Source: Pseudoxanthomonas composti (lineage in GTDB: Bacteria; Pseudomonadota; Gammaproteobacteria; Xanthomonadales; Xanthomonadaceae). Taken from it: a DNA stretch of 64,000 nt. Shown here piece by piece: positions 43,998-51,984 of the stretch. The position numbers and the translations under genes are program-made. Position 1 is the stretch's first letter. Each line of letters starts with the position of its first letter. A model generated the notes under the pieces. It was given only the letters and a program-made list of their open reading frames with translations, was not told the origin of the DNA and did no database searches. The stretch is from assembly GCF_004122095.1 (NCBI RefSeq), contig NZ_SAWZ01000013.1, forward strand, positions 1-64,000. The letters are read 5' to 3'.

Positions 43998-44855
43998 TCA
44001 GTCCTTGCCGCGCACCGACAGTCCCTGGCGCTTGAGCGCCAGGGCCAGCGCGTCGGCCAGCGAGGCCTTGGTGACCACGCCCTGCAGGTCCAGGCCCAGG
44101 TGCACGATGGTTTGGGCGATCTGCGGCCTGACCCCGCTGACGATGGCGTCGGCGCCCATCAGGCGGATCGCGGTGATGGTCTTGAGCAGGTGCTGTGCCA
44201 CCAAGGTGTCCACCGTGGGCACGCCGGTGATGTCGATGATGGCGATTTCAGAGCCGGTCTCCACGATGCGCTGCAGCAGCGACTCCATCACCACCTGGGT
44301 GCGCTGGGAGTCCAGCGTGCCGATCATCGGCAGCGCCAGCACGCCGTCCCACAGCTTGACCACCGGGGTGGACAGCTCCAGCAGCTCTTCCTGCTGCCGG
44401 GCGATGATGTCCTCGCGCGATTTCTGGAACACGCGCACGGTGTACAGCCCCAGCGTGTCCAGCAGCTCGGTCACCGCCCAGGTCTGCTCACCCAGGGCCT
44501 GGGCATCGTCGGCGTACAGCCGCTGCAGCACCTGGAACAGCGGCTTTTTCAGCGAGAAGATGAAACTGGCGGTGTGCTGGGAATCGAAGCCCTGCAGCGC
44601 CCGGCTGCGCGAGAGCTCTTCCAGAAAGCGCCGGGTATCGGCCCACTGCGGCTGGCTCAGGTCGACGCGTTCGGCGCCGTCGGCGGCCATGCCCAGCAGC
44701 GCCAGGAACTCCTTGGTCTGCCGCTGCAGCTGCAGCGGCTCGATGCGCTGGTCGTGCCCGGCCCCTGAGTCCGAAAGGTTCTCCGACCAGGCGGCCAGAA
44801 TGGTTGATTCATGGTCGCTCAACGCGGAAAGGGTACGCGGGCTCAGTGCAGTCAT
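43998..44855 (-). CDS. rsbR: Stressosome sensor RsbR
   Basis: 285 residues. The N-terminal sensory half (about 1-150) is helical and globin-like in pattern (TASFIFSLKKPLFQVL), with no clear haem His. The C-terminal STAS domain (about 160-280) opens with LELSTPVVKLWDGVLALPM. The two phosphosites align with Bacillus RsbRA by position and by their 34-residue spacing: Ser183 (LDSQR) for Thr171 and Thr217 (VPTVDTLVA) for Thr205. ATG 44855 is chosen over an in-frame GTG at 44879. First gene of the six-gene operon; an AT-rich stretch at 44905-44925 probably holds the promoter. Confidence 0.93.
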   Translation of the reverse strand: MTALSPRTLSALSDHESTILAAWSENLSDSGAGHDQRIEPLQLQRQTKEFLALLGMAADGAERVDLSQPQWADTRRFLEELSRSRALQGFDSQHTASFIFSLKKPLFQVLQRLYADDAQALGEQTWAVTELLDTLGLYTVRVFQKSREDIIARQQEELLELSTPVVKLWDGVLALPMIGTLDSQRTQVVMESLLQRIVETGSEIAIIDITGVPTVDTLVAQHLLKTITAIRLMGADAIVSGVRPQIAQTIVHLGLDLQGVVTKASLADALALALKRQGLSVRGKD

Positions 44856-44984
44856 CGGCGGTCCGTAAGCGTGCGTCACCGCGCACGTGGATTGTAGGTC
44901 GCGTACTTAACAAAATTTCACGGTGATGCTGGCGTGAAGGGTGGGCGGAGGCGTGCTTTTTTTGCAGTTTTGCCTAGGGGTGCA

Positions 44985-45076
44985 GGAACGAGTGGAGAGA
45001 AACGAGGAACGAGTGAAAGGCGCAAGCGCGCTGGCTGCTGGCTTTCACTCGTTCCTCTTTCCTCGTTCCTCGTTTC
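44985..45076. repeat. Heptamer-phased inverted repeat (GAACGAG type)
   Basis: The left arm consists of 7-bp units in one phase from 44986: GAACGAG, TGGAGAG, AAACGAG, GAACGAG, then TGAAAG. After a centre of about 20 bp, the right arm has CTTTCA and then CTCGTTC, CTCTTTC, CTCGTTC, CTCGTTT from 45048, again in 7-bp phase. The arms are complementary in part and can slide because of the repeat. It lies between the divergent sides of rsbR and the 45085 gene's 3' end. Confidence 0.88.
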
Positions 45077-45084
45077 TGCCCCAG

Positions 45085-45321
45085 TCAATTCCGCGTCAGA
45101 AACGCATCAATCGCCCCCAACTGCGCGCCGCGGATCGCGCCCAGCTCCACCAGCAGCTCGCCCACCCGGTAGCGCAGCTCGGAGGCGTCCAGCGGGTGCA
45201 GGTGCTGGCTCTCGCGCAGGCAGTTGGAGATCAGGCAATGACGGAAGCCGGGGGTCCAGCCGCCTTCTGCTTCCCAACCGATGCGGATCCGTGCCCTGGC
45301 CCGGTCGATCTCATCGAACAT
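45085..45321 (-). CDS. Small hypothetical protein, second gene of a pair
   Basis: 78 residues beginning MFDEIDRARARIRIGWEAEG, with RHCLISNCLRESQHLHPLDA in the middle and a helical end. No signal peptide. Its ATG overlaps the preceding stop by one base (TGATG), so the pair is translationally coupled. I do not recognise the family. Confidence 0.72.
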   Translation of the reverse strand: MFDEIDRARARIRIGWEAEGGWTPGFRHCLISNCLRESQHLHPLDASELRYRVGELLVELGAIRGAQLGAIDAFLTRN

Positions 45322-45785
45322 CAGGCGTGCGCCTCGAGCGGGGCCTGCGCGACCGCCATGCTTGAGGCCTGCAGGTCCGCCAGCAGCGTGCACACGGGGG
45401 GGCAGGCCTGGGCCGACTTGCGCATGCGCCGGTTCACCAGGCGCATCAGCGCGCAGTCGCTGTATTCGATCGAGAACAGGTCGCCGCGCACGCACCACAC
45501 CTCGCAGCGCAGCTGCCTGCGGTCGGCGGTGAAACGCACCTCGGCCACGCGCAGTTCCGGCGCCTCGTTGCGGAAGCGCCGGTCCTGCTCGTTGCCGTCG
45601 AGCTGGCAGAACTCGATCTCGCAGCCATCCGGCATGCGCTGCACGAAGCCGATCGCCGCCACCTGCCTGTCCCACCGGTCCAGGACATCCCCCTCCAGTT
45701 GCTGGCGCACGCTGGCCAGGACGGCGAGATCGATCGGCTGGAGGCGACGCTGGCGATCGAGTAATCGCCGTAAGGAGGAGAGCAC
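45321..45785 (-). CDS. Hypothetical protein, first gene of a pair
   Basis: 154 residues starting with GTG 45785. A basic N-terminal helix (LRRLLDRQRRL) is followed by a mixed alpha/beta body with LRCEVWCVRGDLFSIEYSD, the strand pattern of small cytoplasmic alpha/beta domains, and a Cys-containing helical C-terminus. No named domain is assignable. The downstream gene is coupled to it by a one-base overlap, so the two products may act together. Confidence 0.72.
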   Translation of the reverse strand: MLSSLRRLLDRQRRLQPIDLAVLASVRQQLEGDVLDRWDRQVAAIGFVQRMPDGCEIEFCQLDGNEQDRRFRNEAPELRVAEVRFTADRRQLRCEVWCVRGDLFSIEYSDCALMRLVNRRMRKSAQACPPVCTLLADLQASSMAVAQAPLEAHA

Positions 45786-45938
45786 TGCGCAGGGCCTGTC
45801 GTTGGATTAACGAGATTCTTTCACTTCGGCCGGCCCGGACCCGTGAAACGCGACCGGCCCCCGGCCTCACCCAGGCTTATCGATCACGGCCTTGCGCACC
45901 TCCGTCTACCGGCGCCGATGCAGGGCCGCTGCTCGCGC

Positions 45939-46814
45939 TCAGGCCTGGCCCGAGCCCACCCGCGCCATCAGGCCGGGCACCTGCCCGGCGATCTCGCGCG
46001 CCAGGAAGCCGAGGTCGCCCACCGTCGAACTCAACGCCCGCCCGGCTTCGGCATGCAGCCAGACCGCCCACAGGCAGGCCTGCAGCGCAGAGGCGCCACG
46101 TGCGGCCAGGCCCGCAACCAGCCCGGAGAGCACATCACCAGACCCGGAGGTCCCCAGCCCAGGCACGCCGCCCCGGTGCAGCCAGGCCTGGCCGTGCGGG
46201 TCGACGATGAAGGTGTCGGCGCCCTTGGCCACCACCACGCAGCCCAGGTGCTGGGCCAGGCGGCTGGCATGCGTCAGGGGCGCTTGCTCGACCTCCTCCC
46301 GGCTGACACCGCGCAGCTGCGCCAGCTCACCGGCATGCGGGGTCAGGACATAGGGATGGCCGGGGCGAGCGGGCGCCAGGCGCTCGTCCAACGCACCGGC
46401 ATCCAGCACGAGGACGGCGTCGGACGCGGCGAAGGCCTGGATCGACTCGACCAGGAACGCCGAGGCCTGCATGCCCGGCCCCACCAGCACGGCCTGCGCA
46501 TCGGCCACGCAGGTGCCAAGCATGGTCCCGGGGGCCATGACCTCGCCGTCTGGCCCTTCCGGCAAGGCGATGACCATCGCCTCGGGCAGCGCCACGCCGA
46601 GGGCGGCGGCCACGCTGGCCACGGTGGCGACCTGCAACTTGCCGGCACCCGCGCGCATGGCCGCCTCGCCCGCCAGCAAGGCAGCCCCCGGCACCGCAGC
46701 CGAGCCGCCCAGCACCAGCACGCGCCCGCGCGATTCCTTGTCGTCCCCGGGTGCGGGGAGCGGTTGCCCGGCCAGGAGCGCCGGGTCGAGCAGGCTGAAG
46801 GCGTCCTCGGCCAT
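45939..46814 (-). CDS. nnrD: ADP-dependent NAD(P)H-hydrate dehydratase, stand-alone
   Basis: 291-residue metabolite-repair enzyme that dehydrates NAD(P)HX using ADP (ATP in some homologues). Ribokinase-like fold: GRVLVLGGSAAVPGAALLAG near the start, VLTPHAGELAQL, VVAKGAD and the nucleotide-site GLGTSGSGDVLSGLVAG near residue 225. The epimerase half (NnrE) found fused in E. coli-type proteins is absent. ATG 46814 begins 1 bp after the upstream stop; ATG 46838 in frame would overlap that gene. Cotranscribed with the histidine phosphatase. Confidence 0.92.
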   Translation of the reverse strand: MAEDAFSLLDPALLAGQPLPAPGDDKESRGRVLVLGGSAAVPGAALLAGEAAMRAGAGKLQVATVASVAAALGVALPEAMVIALPEGPDGEVMAPGTMLGTCVADAQAVLVGPGMQASAFLVESIQAFAASDAVLVLDAGALDERLAPARPGHPYVLTPHAGELAQLRGVSREEVEQAPLTHASRLAQHLGCVVVAKGADTFIVDPHGQAWLHRGGVPGLGTSGSGDVLSGLVAGLAARGASALQACLWAVWLHAEAGRALSSTVGDLGFLAREIAGQVPGLMARVGSGQA

Positions 46815-46815
46815 C

Positions 46816-47601
46816 TCAGCGGGCGCCTGTGGGGGCATCGGGTGCGTCGGTCACCGCCTGCTCGGCCAGCTCGGGCGAGACGAAGTTGGTGCGCACCAGC
46901 TCCAGCGCCCTGCCCTGGCCGTCGGCGGCGTACTCGGTCACGCCGCAGTTGGGCACATCGCCCTTGCGGTCGATCGCCAGGATCTGCGCCTCGTCCATGC
47001 CTTCCAGCAGGTAGCGCATGCAGTTGACGATCACCTGATGGCCCACGACCAGCACGTTGGCGCCGACATGGTTGCGCTGCAGGTCGGCGATCACCCCGCG
47101 CAAGCGCAGGATCACATCGCACCAGCTTTCCCCGCCCGGCGGCCGGAAGTAGAACTTGCCCACCAGGGTGCGCTGCTCGGACAACTCCGGAAACGTCTCG
47201 CGGATGCCCGCCGAGGTGTAGCGGTCGAGGACGCCGAACTCCTTCTCGCGCAGGCGCTCATCGGCGACCAGCTGCACCTGGCCCTGAAGCGCATCGAGCA
47301 CCTGCTGGGCGGTCTGCCTGGCGCGCACGTAGGGCGAGCTGAGCACCACCTGCGGACGCAGGTGCGGCGGCTGACCGCTGAGCCAACGGCCCAGCGCCTG
47401 GGCCTGTCGCAGGCCTAGCTCGGACAGCGGCACGTCGGCGTCGCGATGCTCCAGCTCGATCAGGCTCACGCCTTCTTCTTCTGCCTTGTCGCGGGCGATG
47501 TTGCCCGCGCTCTGGCCATGCCGCACGATCCAGATCCGCGCCGGCCACTGCGTGGACACGCCCTCCATCGCCTTGTTGCGCTCCACGCCGTCGGCGCTCA
47601 T
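46816..47601 (-). CDS. Histidine phosphatase-superfamily protein
   Basis: A 261-residue phosphoglycerate-mutase-like phosphatase. The RHG motif with catalytic His is WIVRHGQSAGN near residue 27 and the second His in VVGHQVIVNC near residue 190. LSSPYVRARQTA supplies the arginine region and LREKEFGVLDRYT the acidic loop. Somewhat longer than typical SixA/PhoE members. A good Shine-Dalgarno (GGAGG, 6 bases before ATG 47601) sets the start. Substrate unknown. It directly precedes nnrD with a 1-bp gap, suggesting a shared operon. Confidence 0.9.
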   Translation of the reverse strand: MSADGVERNKAMEGVSTQWPARIWIVRHGQSAGNIARDKAEEEGVSLIELEHRDADVPLSELGLRQAQALGRWLSGQPPHLRPQVVLSSPYVRARQTAQQVLDALQGQVQLVADERLREKEFGVLDRYTSAGIRETFPELSEQRTLVGKFYFRPPGGESWCDVILRLRGVIADLQRNHVGANVLVVGHQVIVNCMRYLLEGMDEAQILAIDRKGDVPNCGVTEYAADGQGRALELVRTNFVSPELAEQAVTDAPDAPTGAR

Positions 47602-47761
47602 GCAAAGACCTCCGCGCCGATGCGGGTGCGCATTGCGCGTGCATGGCGCGGCTGTCGGGTCGGCATTGCAAGTGGCATGCGGTTTCACCTCGGGTTGAGC
47701 GGTCCGGCGGTTGTAGTGAGCACCACGTCTGACCTGCGTGAATCGATGGCGCGGCCGTGGC

Positions 47762-48553
47762 TCAGCGCTGGATCTTCATCCACACCGGTGCGTGGTCGCT
47801 GGCGCCCGGCTCCAGCCGCACCCAGCGGTCCACGCCCACCTCCACCAGCCGCGTCGCCAGGGCGGGATTGAGCAGCAGGTGATCGATCCGCAGCCCGCGG
47901 TCGCGCTCGGCGTGCTGGCGGAAGTAATCCCAGAAGGTGAAGACCTGCTCGGAGCCGAAGACCGAACGCAGTGCATCGGTCCATCCCTGCTCCAGCAGGC
48001 GCGCGTAGGAGGCCCTGACCTCCGGCTGGTTCAGCGCGTCCTTCTTCCACGCCGCGGGGTCGTAGACATCCAGATCGCTCGGGATGACGTTGAAATCGCC
48101 GATCAGCGCGGCCGGATGCGGCAGGTCGACCAGCGTGCGCGCATGCCGGTGCAGGCGCGCCATCCACTTGAGCTTGTCGTCGAACTTCGGCCCCGGCTGC
48201 GGATTGCCGTTGGGCAGGTACAGCCCGCCGATGACGATGCCGTGCGCGGCCGCCTCGATGTAGCGGCTCTGGCGGTCGCTGGCATCGCCGGGCAATACAC
48301 GCCTACTTTCCACCGGCACGGCATCGCGGGCCAGCAAGGCCACGCCGTTCCAGGCGCGCTGGCCCTTCCAAATCGCCCCATAGCCCTGGCGCTCGATCGC
48401 CTCGCGCGGGAAGGCCGCGTCCTCGCACTTGAGCTCCTGCAACGCGACCACGTCCGGCTTGAGATAGTCCAGCCAGGCCAGCAGGTTGGACAGGCGCGCG
48501 TTGATGCCATTGACGTTGAACGTGGCGATGGTCAGCGTGCGCCGGCGGGTCAT
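47762..48553 (-). CDS. xthA: Exodeoxyribonuclease III
   Basis: 263-residue AP endonuclease / 3'-5' exonuclease of base excision repair. Landmarks in order: TFNVNGINAR (Asn and metal site), LQELKCED (metal-binding Glu), LYLPNGNP, GDFNVIPSDLDVYDP (catalytic Asp/Asn), RIDHLLL and C-terminal GASDHAPVW with the catalytic His. Length is normal. Its ATG overlaps the stop of the small membrane protein gene by one base (TGATG). Confidence 0.96.
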   Translation of the reverse strand: MTRRRTLTIATFNVNGINARLSNLLAWLDYLKPDVVALQELKCEDAAFPREAIERQGYGAIWKGQRAWNGVALLARDAVPVESRRVLPGDASDRQSRYIEAAAHGIVIGGLYLPNGNPQPGPKFDDKLKWMARLHRHARTLVDLPHPAALIGDFNVIPSDLDVYDPAAWKKDALNQPEVRASYARLLEQGWTDALRSVFGSEQVFTFWDYFRQHAERDRGLRIDHLLLNPALATRLVEVGVDRWVRLEPGASDHAPVWMKIQR

Positions 48554-48861
48554 CAGCGCGGTGTCCCCAATCCGGCCTGCTCGCGCGCCGACACCGCCAC
48601 CGAGGCGCGGCGCTGCTTGATCGACGACAGCACCTGGCCCACCACCGCCGTCAGCAGGATCAGCGAGTTGGTCACCACGAACACCACGCTGCCCATCAGC
48701 GCGCTGTAGATGATGAACAGCACCGAGGCCGACATCTGGCCCAGGAACAGCCAGCCGGACACCGCCTGGCTATCGGCGCTCTTCCACTGCTTCCAGATCT
48801 GGCGCGACAGGGTGGAGATCAGGATCAGCGTGGCGAGCCAGCCCAGGAGATCAGCGTTCAA
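48553..48861 (-). CDS. Small PQ-loop/SemiSWEET-like membrane protein
   Basis: A 102-residue protein with three predicted transmembrane helices: LLGWLATLILISTLSRQIW, then SGWLFLGQMSASVLFIIY, then VFVVTNSLILLTAVVG. This is the three-helix size and SRQIWKQWKS loop pattern of PQ-loop/SemiSWEET-like proteins, though a full PQ motif is not present (Arg-Gln instead). It starts with TTG 48861, supported by GGGAGG 7 bases upstream. One-base overlap with xthA. Transport function is only suggested. Confidence 0.72.
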   Translation of the reverse strand: MNADLLGWLATLILISTLSRQIWKQWKSADSQAVSGWLFLGQMSASVLFIIYSALMGSVVFVVTNSLILLTAVVGQVLSSIKQRRASVAVSAREQAGLGTPR

Positions 48862-48882
48862 GGCGAGCCTCCCATCCAGTGC

Positions 48883-49884
48883 TCAAACGTCACCGGACCC
48901 GCCGGTGCTGCTGAAGACGTTCCCCGTCGTGTAACTGTTGCCCTGCTCGGCCAGGTTCACGTACAGGCCGGCGATCTCCGCAGGTTGCCCCGGCCGCCCC
49001 ATCGGCGAGTCGGCGCCGAACTGCGGCAGCTTGCCCGGCAGCTGGCCGCCCGCGGCCTGCAGCGGCGTCCAGTAAGGCCCCGGGGCGACGGCGTTGACCC
49101 GGATCCCCTTCTCGGCCAGCTGCTTGGCCAGGCTCTTGGTGAAGGTGACGATGAAGCCCTTGGTGCCCGCGTAGTCCAGCAGTTCGCCCGGGCCGTTGGA
49201 TGCGGTCACCGAGGCGGTGTTGATGATGGCCGACCCGGCCGGCATGCCCGGTACCGCCGCCTTGGTCAGCCAGAACAGCGCATAGATGTTCGTGCGGATG
49301 GTCCAGTCGAAATCATCGCTACTGATGTCCACGATGGAGCGGTGCGGCTTCTGCCGCGCGGCGTTGTTGACCAGCAGATCCAGTCCACCGAGCTGCTCGC
49401 GCGCTTTGGCGGCCAGCTCAGTGCAGAAGGATTCCTGGCGCAGGTCGCCGGGAATGGCCACGGCCTTGCGCCCGGCCTTCCGGATCAGCGCAACGACCTC
49501 GCGCGCATCTTCCTCTTCCTGCGGCAGGTAATTGATCGCCACGTCCGCGCCCTCGCGCGCGAAGGCGATCGCTACCGCCCGGCCGATGCCCGAGTCGCCA
49601 CCGGTGATCAAAGCCTTGCGACCCTGCAACCTGCCCGAGCCGCGGTAGGAGGTCTCGCCGTGATCGGGCCGCGGCTGCATCCGCGAGGCCAGCGCCGGCC
49701 ATGGCTGCTGCTGGTCCGGGAACGGCGGCTTGGGGTACTCGGCGGTCACTGCCGCAGTGGCGCCTTGCGCAGCGCCAGCCTGCGAAGGCAACACGCCGGC
49801 CGTCGCGCCTACCGCCAGGCCTGCACCCATGGTGGTGATGGCATGGCGACGCGCCAGGGAAGCGGGAGGAGGATCACTGCGCAT
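48883..49884 (-). CDS. SDR-family oxidoreductase with Tat-like leader, paralogue 3
   Basis: 333 residues. The C-terminal 290 match the other two SDRs (RPDHGETSYRGSGRLQGR, TGGDSGIGRA, NNAA for NNAG, NTASVTAS, YAGTK, TTGNVFSSTGG). Unlike them it starts with a 40-residue leader: SLARRHAITT, then a hydrophobic MGAGLAVGATAGVLP and AGA before the mature start. This is a plausible twin-arginine signal, although RRHAIT departs from the RRxFLK consensus. A periplasmic NAD(P)-dependent SDR would need to be exported folded with cofactor. ATG 49884 was chosen because it gives this leader. Confidence 0.88.
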   Translation of the reverse strand: MRSDPPPASLARRHAITTMGAGLAVGATAGVLPSQAGAAQGATAAVTAEYPKPPFPDQQQPWPALASRMQPRPDHGETSYRGSGRLQGRKALITGGDSGIGRAVAIAFAREGADVAINYLPQEEEDAREVVALIRKAGRKAVAIPGDLRQESFCTELAAKAREQLGGLDLLVNNAARQKPHRSIVDISSDDFDWTIRTNIYALFWLTKAAVPGMPAGSAIINTASVTASNGPGELLDYAGTKGFIVTFTKSLAKQLAEKGIRVNAVAPGPYWTPLQAAGGQLPGKLPQFGADSPMGRPGQPAEIAGLYVNLAEQGNSYTTGNVFSSTGGSGDV

Positions 49885-50076
49885 GGGGAATCGACTCCAT
49901 TGAGGGCGCCCCTGGATAACCAGCCGCCGGAGACAAGCGTGTGAAGCGCACACGCGCGCCTGCACAAAATGCACACAGGGCAAGGCGTCATCGTGCGACA
50001 CGAACCTAGACTGATGTATGCCGTTGCTGCGTGCGGGACGCAGCCAGTCCCGCCGCCAACTTACAGGAGCAATGCA

Positions 50077-50349
50077 ATGAACAAGCCCGACGAATTGGAA
50101 AAGCACGACGCCCGTCAGTCCGCCTATCGCGGCCAGGGCAAGGACGCGCAGGAGGACGGACACGGCCGCCACGATCCGAGCGCGGCAGATGAAAGGGATG
50201 CAGCGCCGGACGCCGCGCGCGAAGGCGATGCGCCCGCTGGCCAAGACCCCTCTCGCGACGATGCCTCCACCCAGCCCAACTTCGGCCAATCCGGAAGCTA
50301 CGGCCAGGCCGGCGATATCGCCGAGCACACCGCCAGGCGCGACGACTGA
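50077..50349 (+). CDS. Small hydrophilic disordered protein
   Basis: 90 residues, rich in Asp, Ala, Gln, Gly and Arg (DARQSAYRGQGKDAQEDGHG; later GQSGSYGQAGDIAEH), with no hydrophobic segment or Cys. ACAGGAGC gives a good ribosome binding site before ATG 50077; an ATG five bases earlier is out of frame. It lies 61 bp before the aldehyde oxidoreductase operon on the same strand. Function unknown, likely disordered. Confidence 0.68.
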   Translation: MNKPDELEKHDARQSAYRGQGKDAQEDGHGRHDPSAADERDAAPDAAREGDAPAGQDPSRDDASTQPNFGQSGSYGQAGDIAEHTARRDD

Positions 50350-50410
50350 CCTTGCACGTCGCCTGGGCGCAGCCCGCGTCCACACCTCCCGCCATCGCCA
50401 CGAGGCCATC

Positions 50411-50953
50411 ATGTCCACGCCACCGCCTGCCACCGCCTACCCCGGCATCGCCATCACCCTGACCCTCAATGGCGTGCGCCGGGAACTGATTGTCGAGCCC
50501 TGGGTGACGCTGCTGGACCTGCTGCGTGAGCGGGTGGACCTGACCGGCGCCAAGAAAGGCTGCGACCACGGCCAATGCGGTGCGTGCACGGTGCTGATCG
50601 ACGGCGTGCGCATCAACAGCTGCCTGACCCTGGCGGTCATGCAGGACGGGCGCAGCATCACCACGATCGAAGGGCTGGCCAACGCGGAGGGCCTGCACCC
50701 AGTGCAGCAGGCCTTCATCGACCATGACGCCCTGCAGTGCGGCTACTGCACGCCCGGACAGATCTGTTCGGCGGTCGGGCTGTTGGCCGAAGGCCACGCC
50801 CACGACCGCGACCAGGTCCGCGAGCTGATGAGTGGCAACATCTGCCGGTGCGGCGCCTATCCGCAGATCGCCTCGGCCGTGGGGAGCTGCATCGATCAGG
50901 CCGGACAGGCAGCCGAGGACGCCAGCGCGCGTCCGGGCACGGTGCCGGCATGA
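50411..50953 (+). CDS. paoA: Aldehyde oxidoreductase, 2Fe-2S subunit (PaoA type)
   Basis: 180-residue iron-sulfur subunit of a xanthine-oxidase-family molybdoenzyme. The plant-type ferredoxin cluster binds at GCDHGQCGACTVLIDG and the later Cys in NSCL. The second cluster uses QCGYCTPGQ and GNICRCGAYPQI. E. coli PaoA carries a Tat leader of about 50 residues; here the protein begins about 15 residues before the ferredoxin domain (MSTPPPATAYPGIAITL) and has none, so a cytoplasmic complex is inferred. The ATGA overlap with paoB shows an operon. Confidence 0.92.
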   Translation: MSTPPPATAYPGIAITLTLNGVRRELIVEPWVTLLDLLRERVDLTGAKKGCDHGQCGACTVLIDGVRINSCLTLAVMQDGRSITTIEGLANAEGLHPVQQAFIDHDALQCGYCTPGQICSAVGLLAEGHAHDRDQVRELMSGNICRCGAYPQIASAVGSCIDQAGQAAEDASARPGTVPA

Positions 50954-51984
50954 ACCCTTTCCACTACGTCCGCGCCGGGGCGACCCAGGAGGCGGTGGCG
51001 CAGCTGGCGCGCCCTGGCGAGCATCCGGCCAGGTTGATCGCCGGCGGCACCAACCTGCTGGACCTGATGAAGATCGGGGCGATGTCGGCCGAGCTGCTGA
51101 TCGACATCAACGCCGCGGTGCCGGACGCGCTGCGCGATGCCGGCGCAGATGGGATGGTGCTGGGCGCGGCCGCGCGCAATGCGGTCACCGCCTACGACCC
51201 GGGGGTGAAGCGGCGTTACCCGCTGCTCAGCGCCGCGATCCTGGCCGGGGCTTCGCCGCAGATCCGCAATGCGGCCAGCAACGCCGGCAACCTGCTGCAG
51301 CGCACGCGCTGCTATTACTTCTACGACCCGGCCACCGCATGCAACAAACGCGACCCAGGCAGCGGCTGCGCGGCCCGCACCGGGGTCAACCGGCAGCACG
51401 CCATCCTCGGCTTCAGCCCCAGCTGCATCGCCACGCACCCGTCCGACATGTGCGTGGCCCTGGCGGCCCTGGAGGCGCGGGTCCAGGTCACCGGCCCGGC
51501 CGGAGACCGCGAAATCCCCTTCGCAGAGTTCCACCGCCTGCCCGGCGACCGCCCGGAGCTGGACACCACCCTTGGACCGGACGAGGTCATCACCGCGATC
51601 GCCTTGCCGGCGATGGACCAGTTCGCGGGCCACAGCGCCTACCTCAAGGTGCGCGACCGCCTCAGCTATGCCTTCGCGCTGGTGTCGGTGGCGGCCGCGC
51701 TGGCGCTGAACGAGGACGGCACGATCGCCCAGGCGCGCCTGGCCGTGGGTGGCGTGGCCCATCGCCCCTGGCGGGTGCCCGCCGCGGAGGAGGCCATGGT
51801 CGGGCAGCTGCCGGTGGAGGACACCTTCGCCGCCGCGGCCGAGAGCCTGTTGCAGGGCGCCCGCGGCAGCGGCTTCAACGATTTCAAGATTCCGCTCGCC
51901 CGTCGCAGCGTCGTGCGCGCCCTGCAGATGGCCCACGAAGGCACCTACGACAACACCGGTGCGCCACGAGGACAACACCCATGA
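50950..51984 (+). CDS. paoB: Aldehyde oxidoreductase, FAD subunit with extra Cys loop (PaoB type)
   Basis: 344-residue FAD-binding subunit. RLIAGGTNLLDLMK and NAASNAGNLLQRTRC are FAD contacts. It is followed by a Cys-rich insert (CYYFYDPATACNKRDPGSGC and later SPSC, SDMC) like the one that holds a 4Fe-4S cluster in E. coli PaoB. The C-terminal CO dehydrogenase flavoprotein domain ends about residue 335. It overlaps both neighbours by ATGA. Passes electrons from the Mo site through FeS centres to FAD. Confidence 0.92.
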   Translation: MNPFHYVRAGATQEAVAQLARPGEHPARLIAGGTNLLDLMKIGAMSAELLIDINAAVPDALRDAGADGMVLGAAARNAVTAYDPGVKRRYPLLSAAILAGASPQIRNAASNAGNLLQRTRCYYFYDPATACNKRDPGSGCAARTGVNRQHAILGFSPSCIATHPSDMCVALAALEARVQVTGPAGDREIPFAEFHRLPGDRPELDTTLGPDEVITAIALPAMDQFAGHSAYLKVRDRLSYAFALVSVAAALALNEDGTIAQARLAVGGVAHRPWRVPAAEEAMVGQLPVEDTFAAAAESLLQGARGSGFNDFKIPLARRSVVRALQMAHEGTYDNTGAPRGQHP

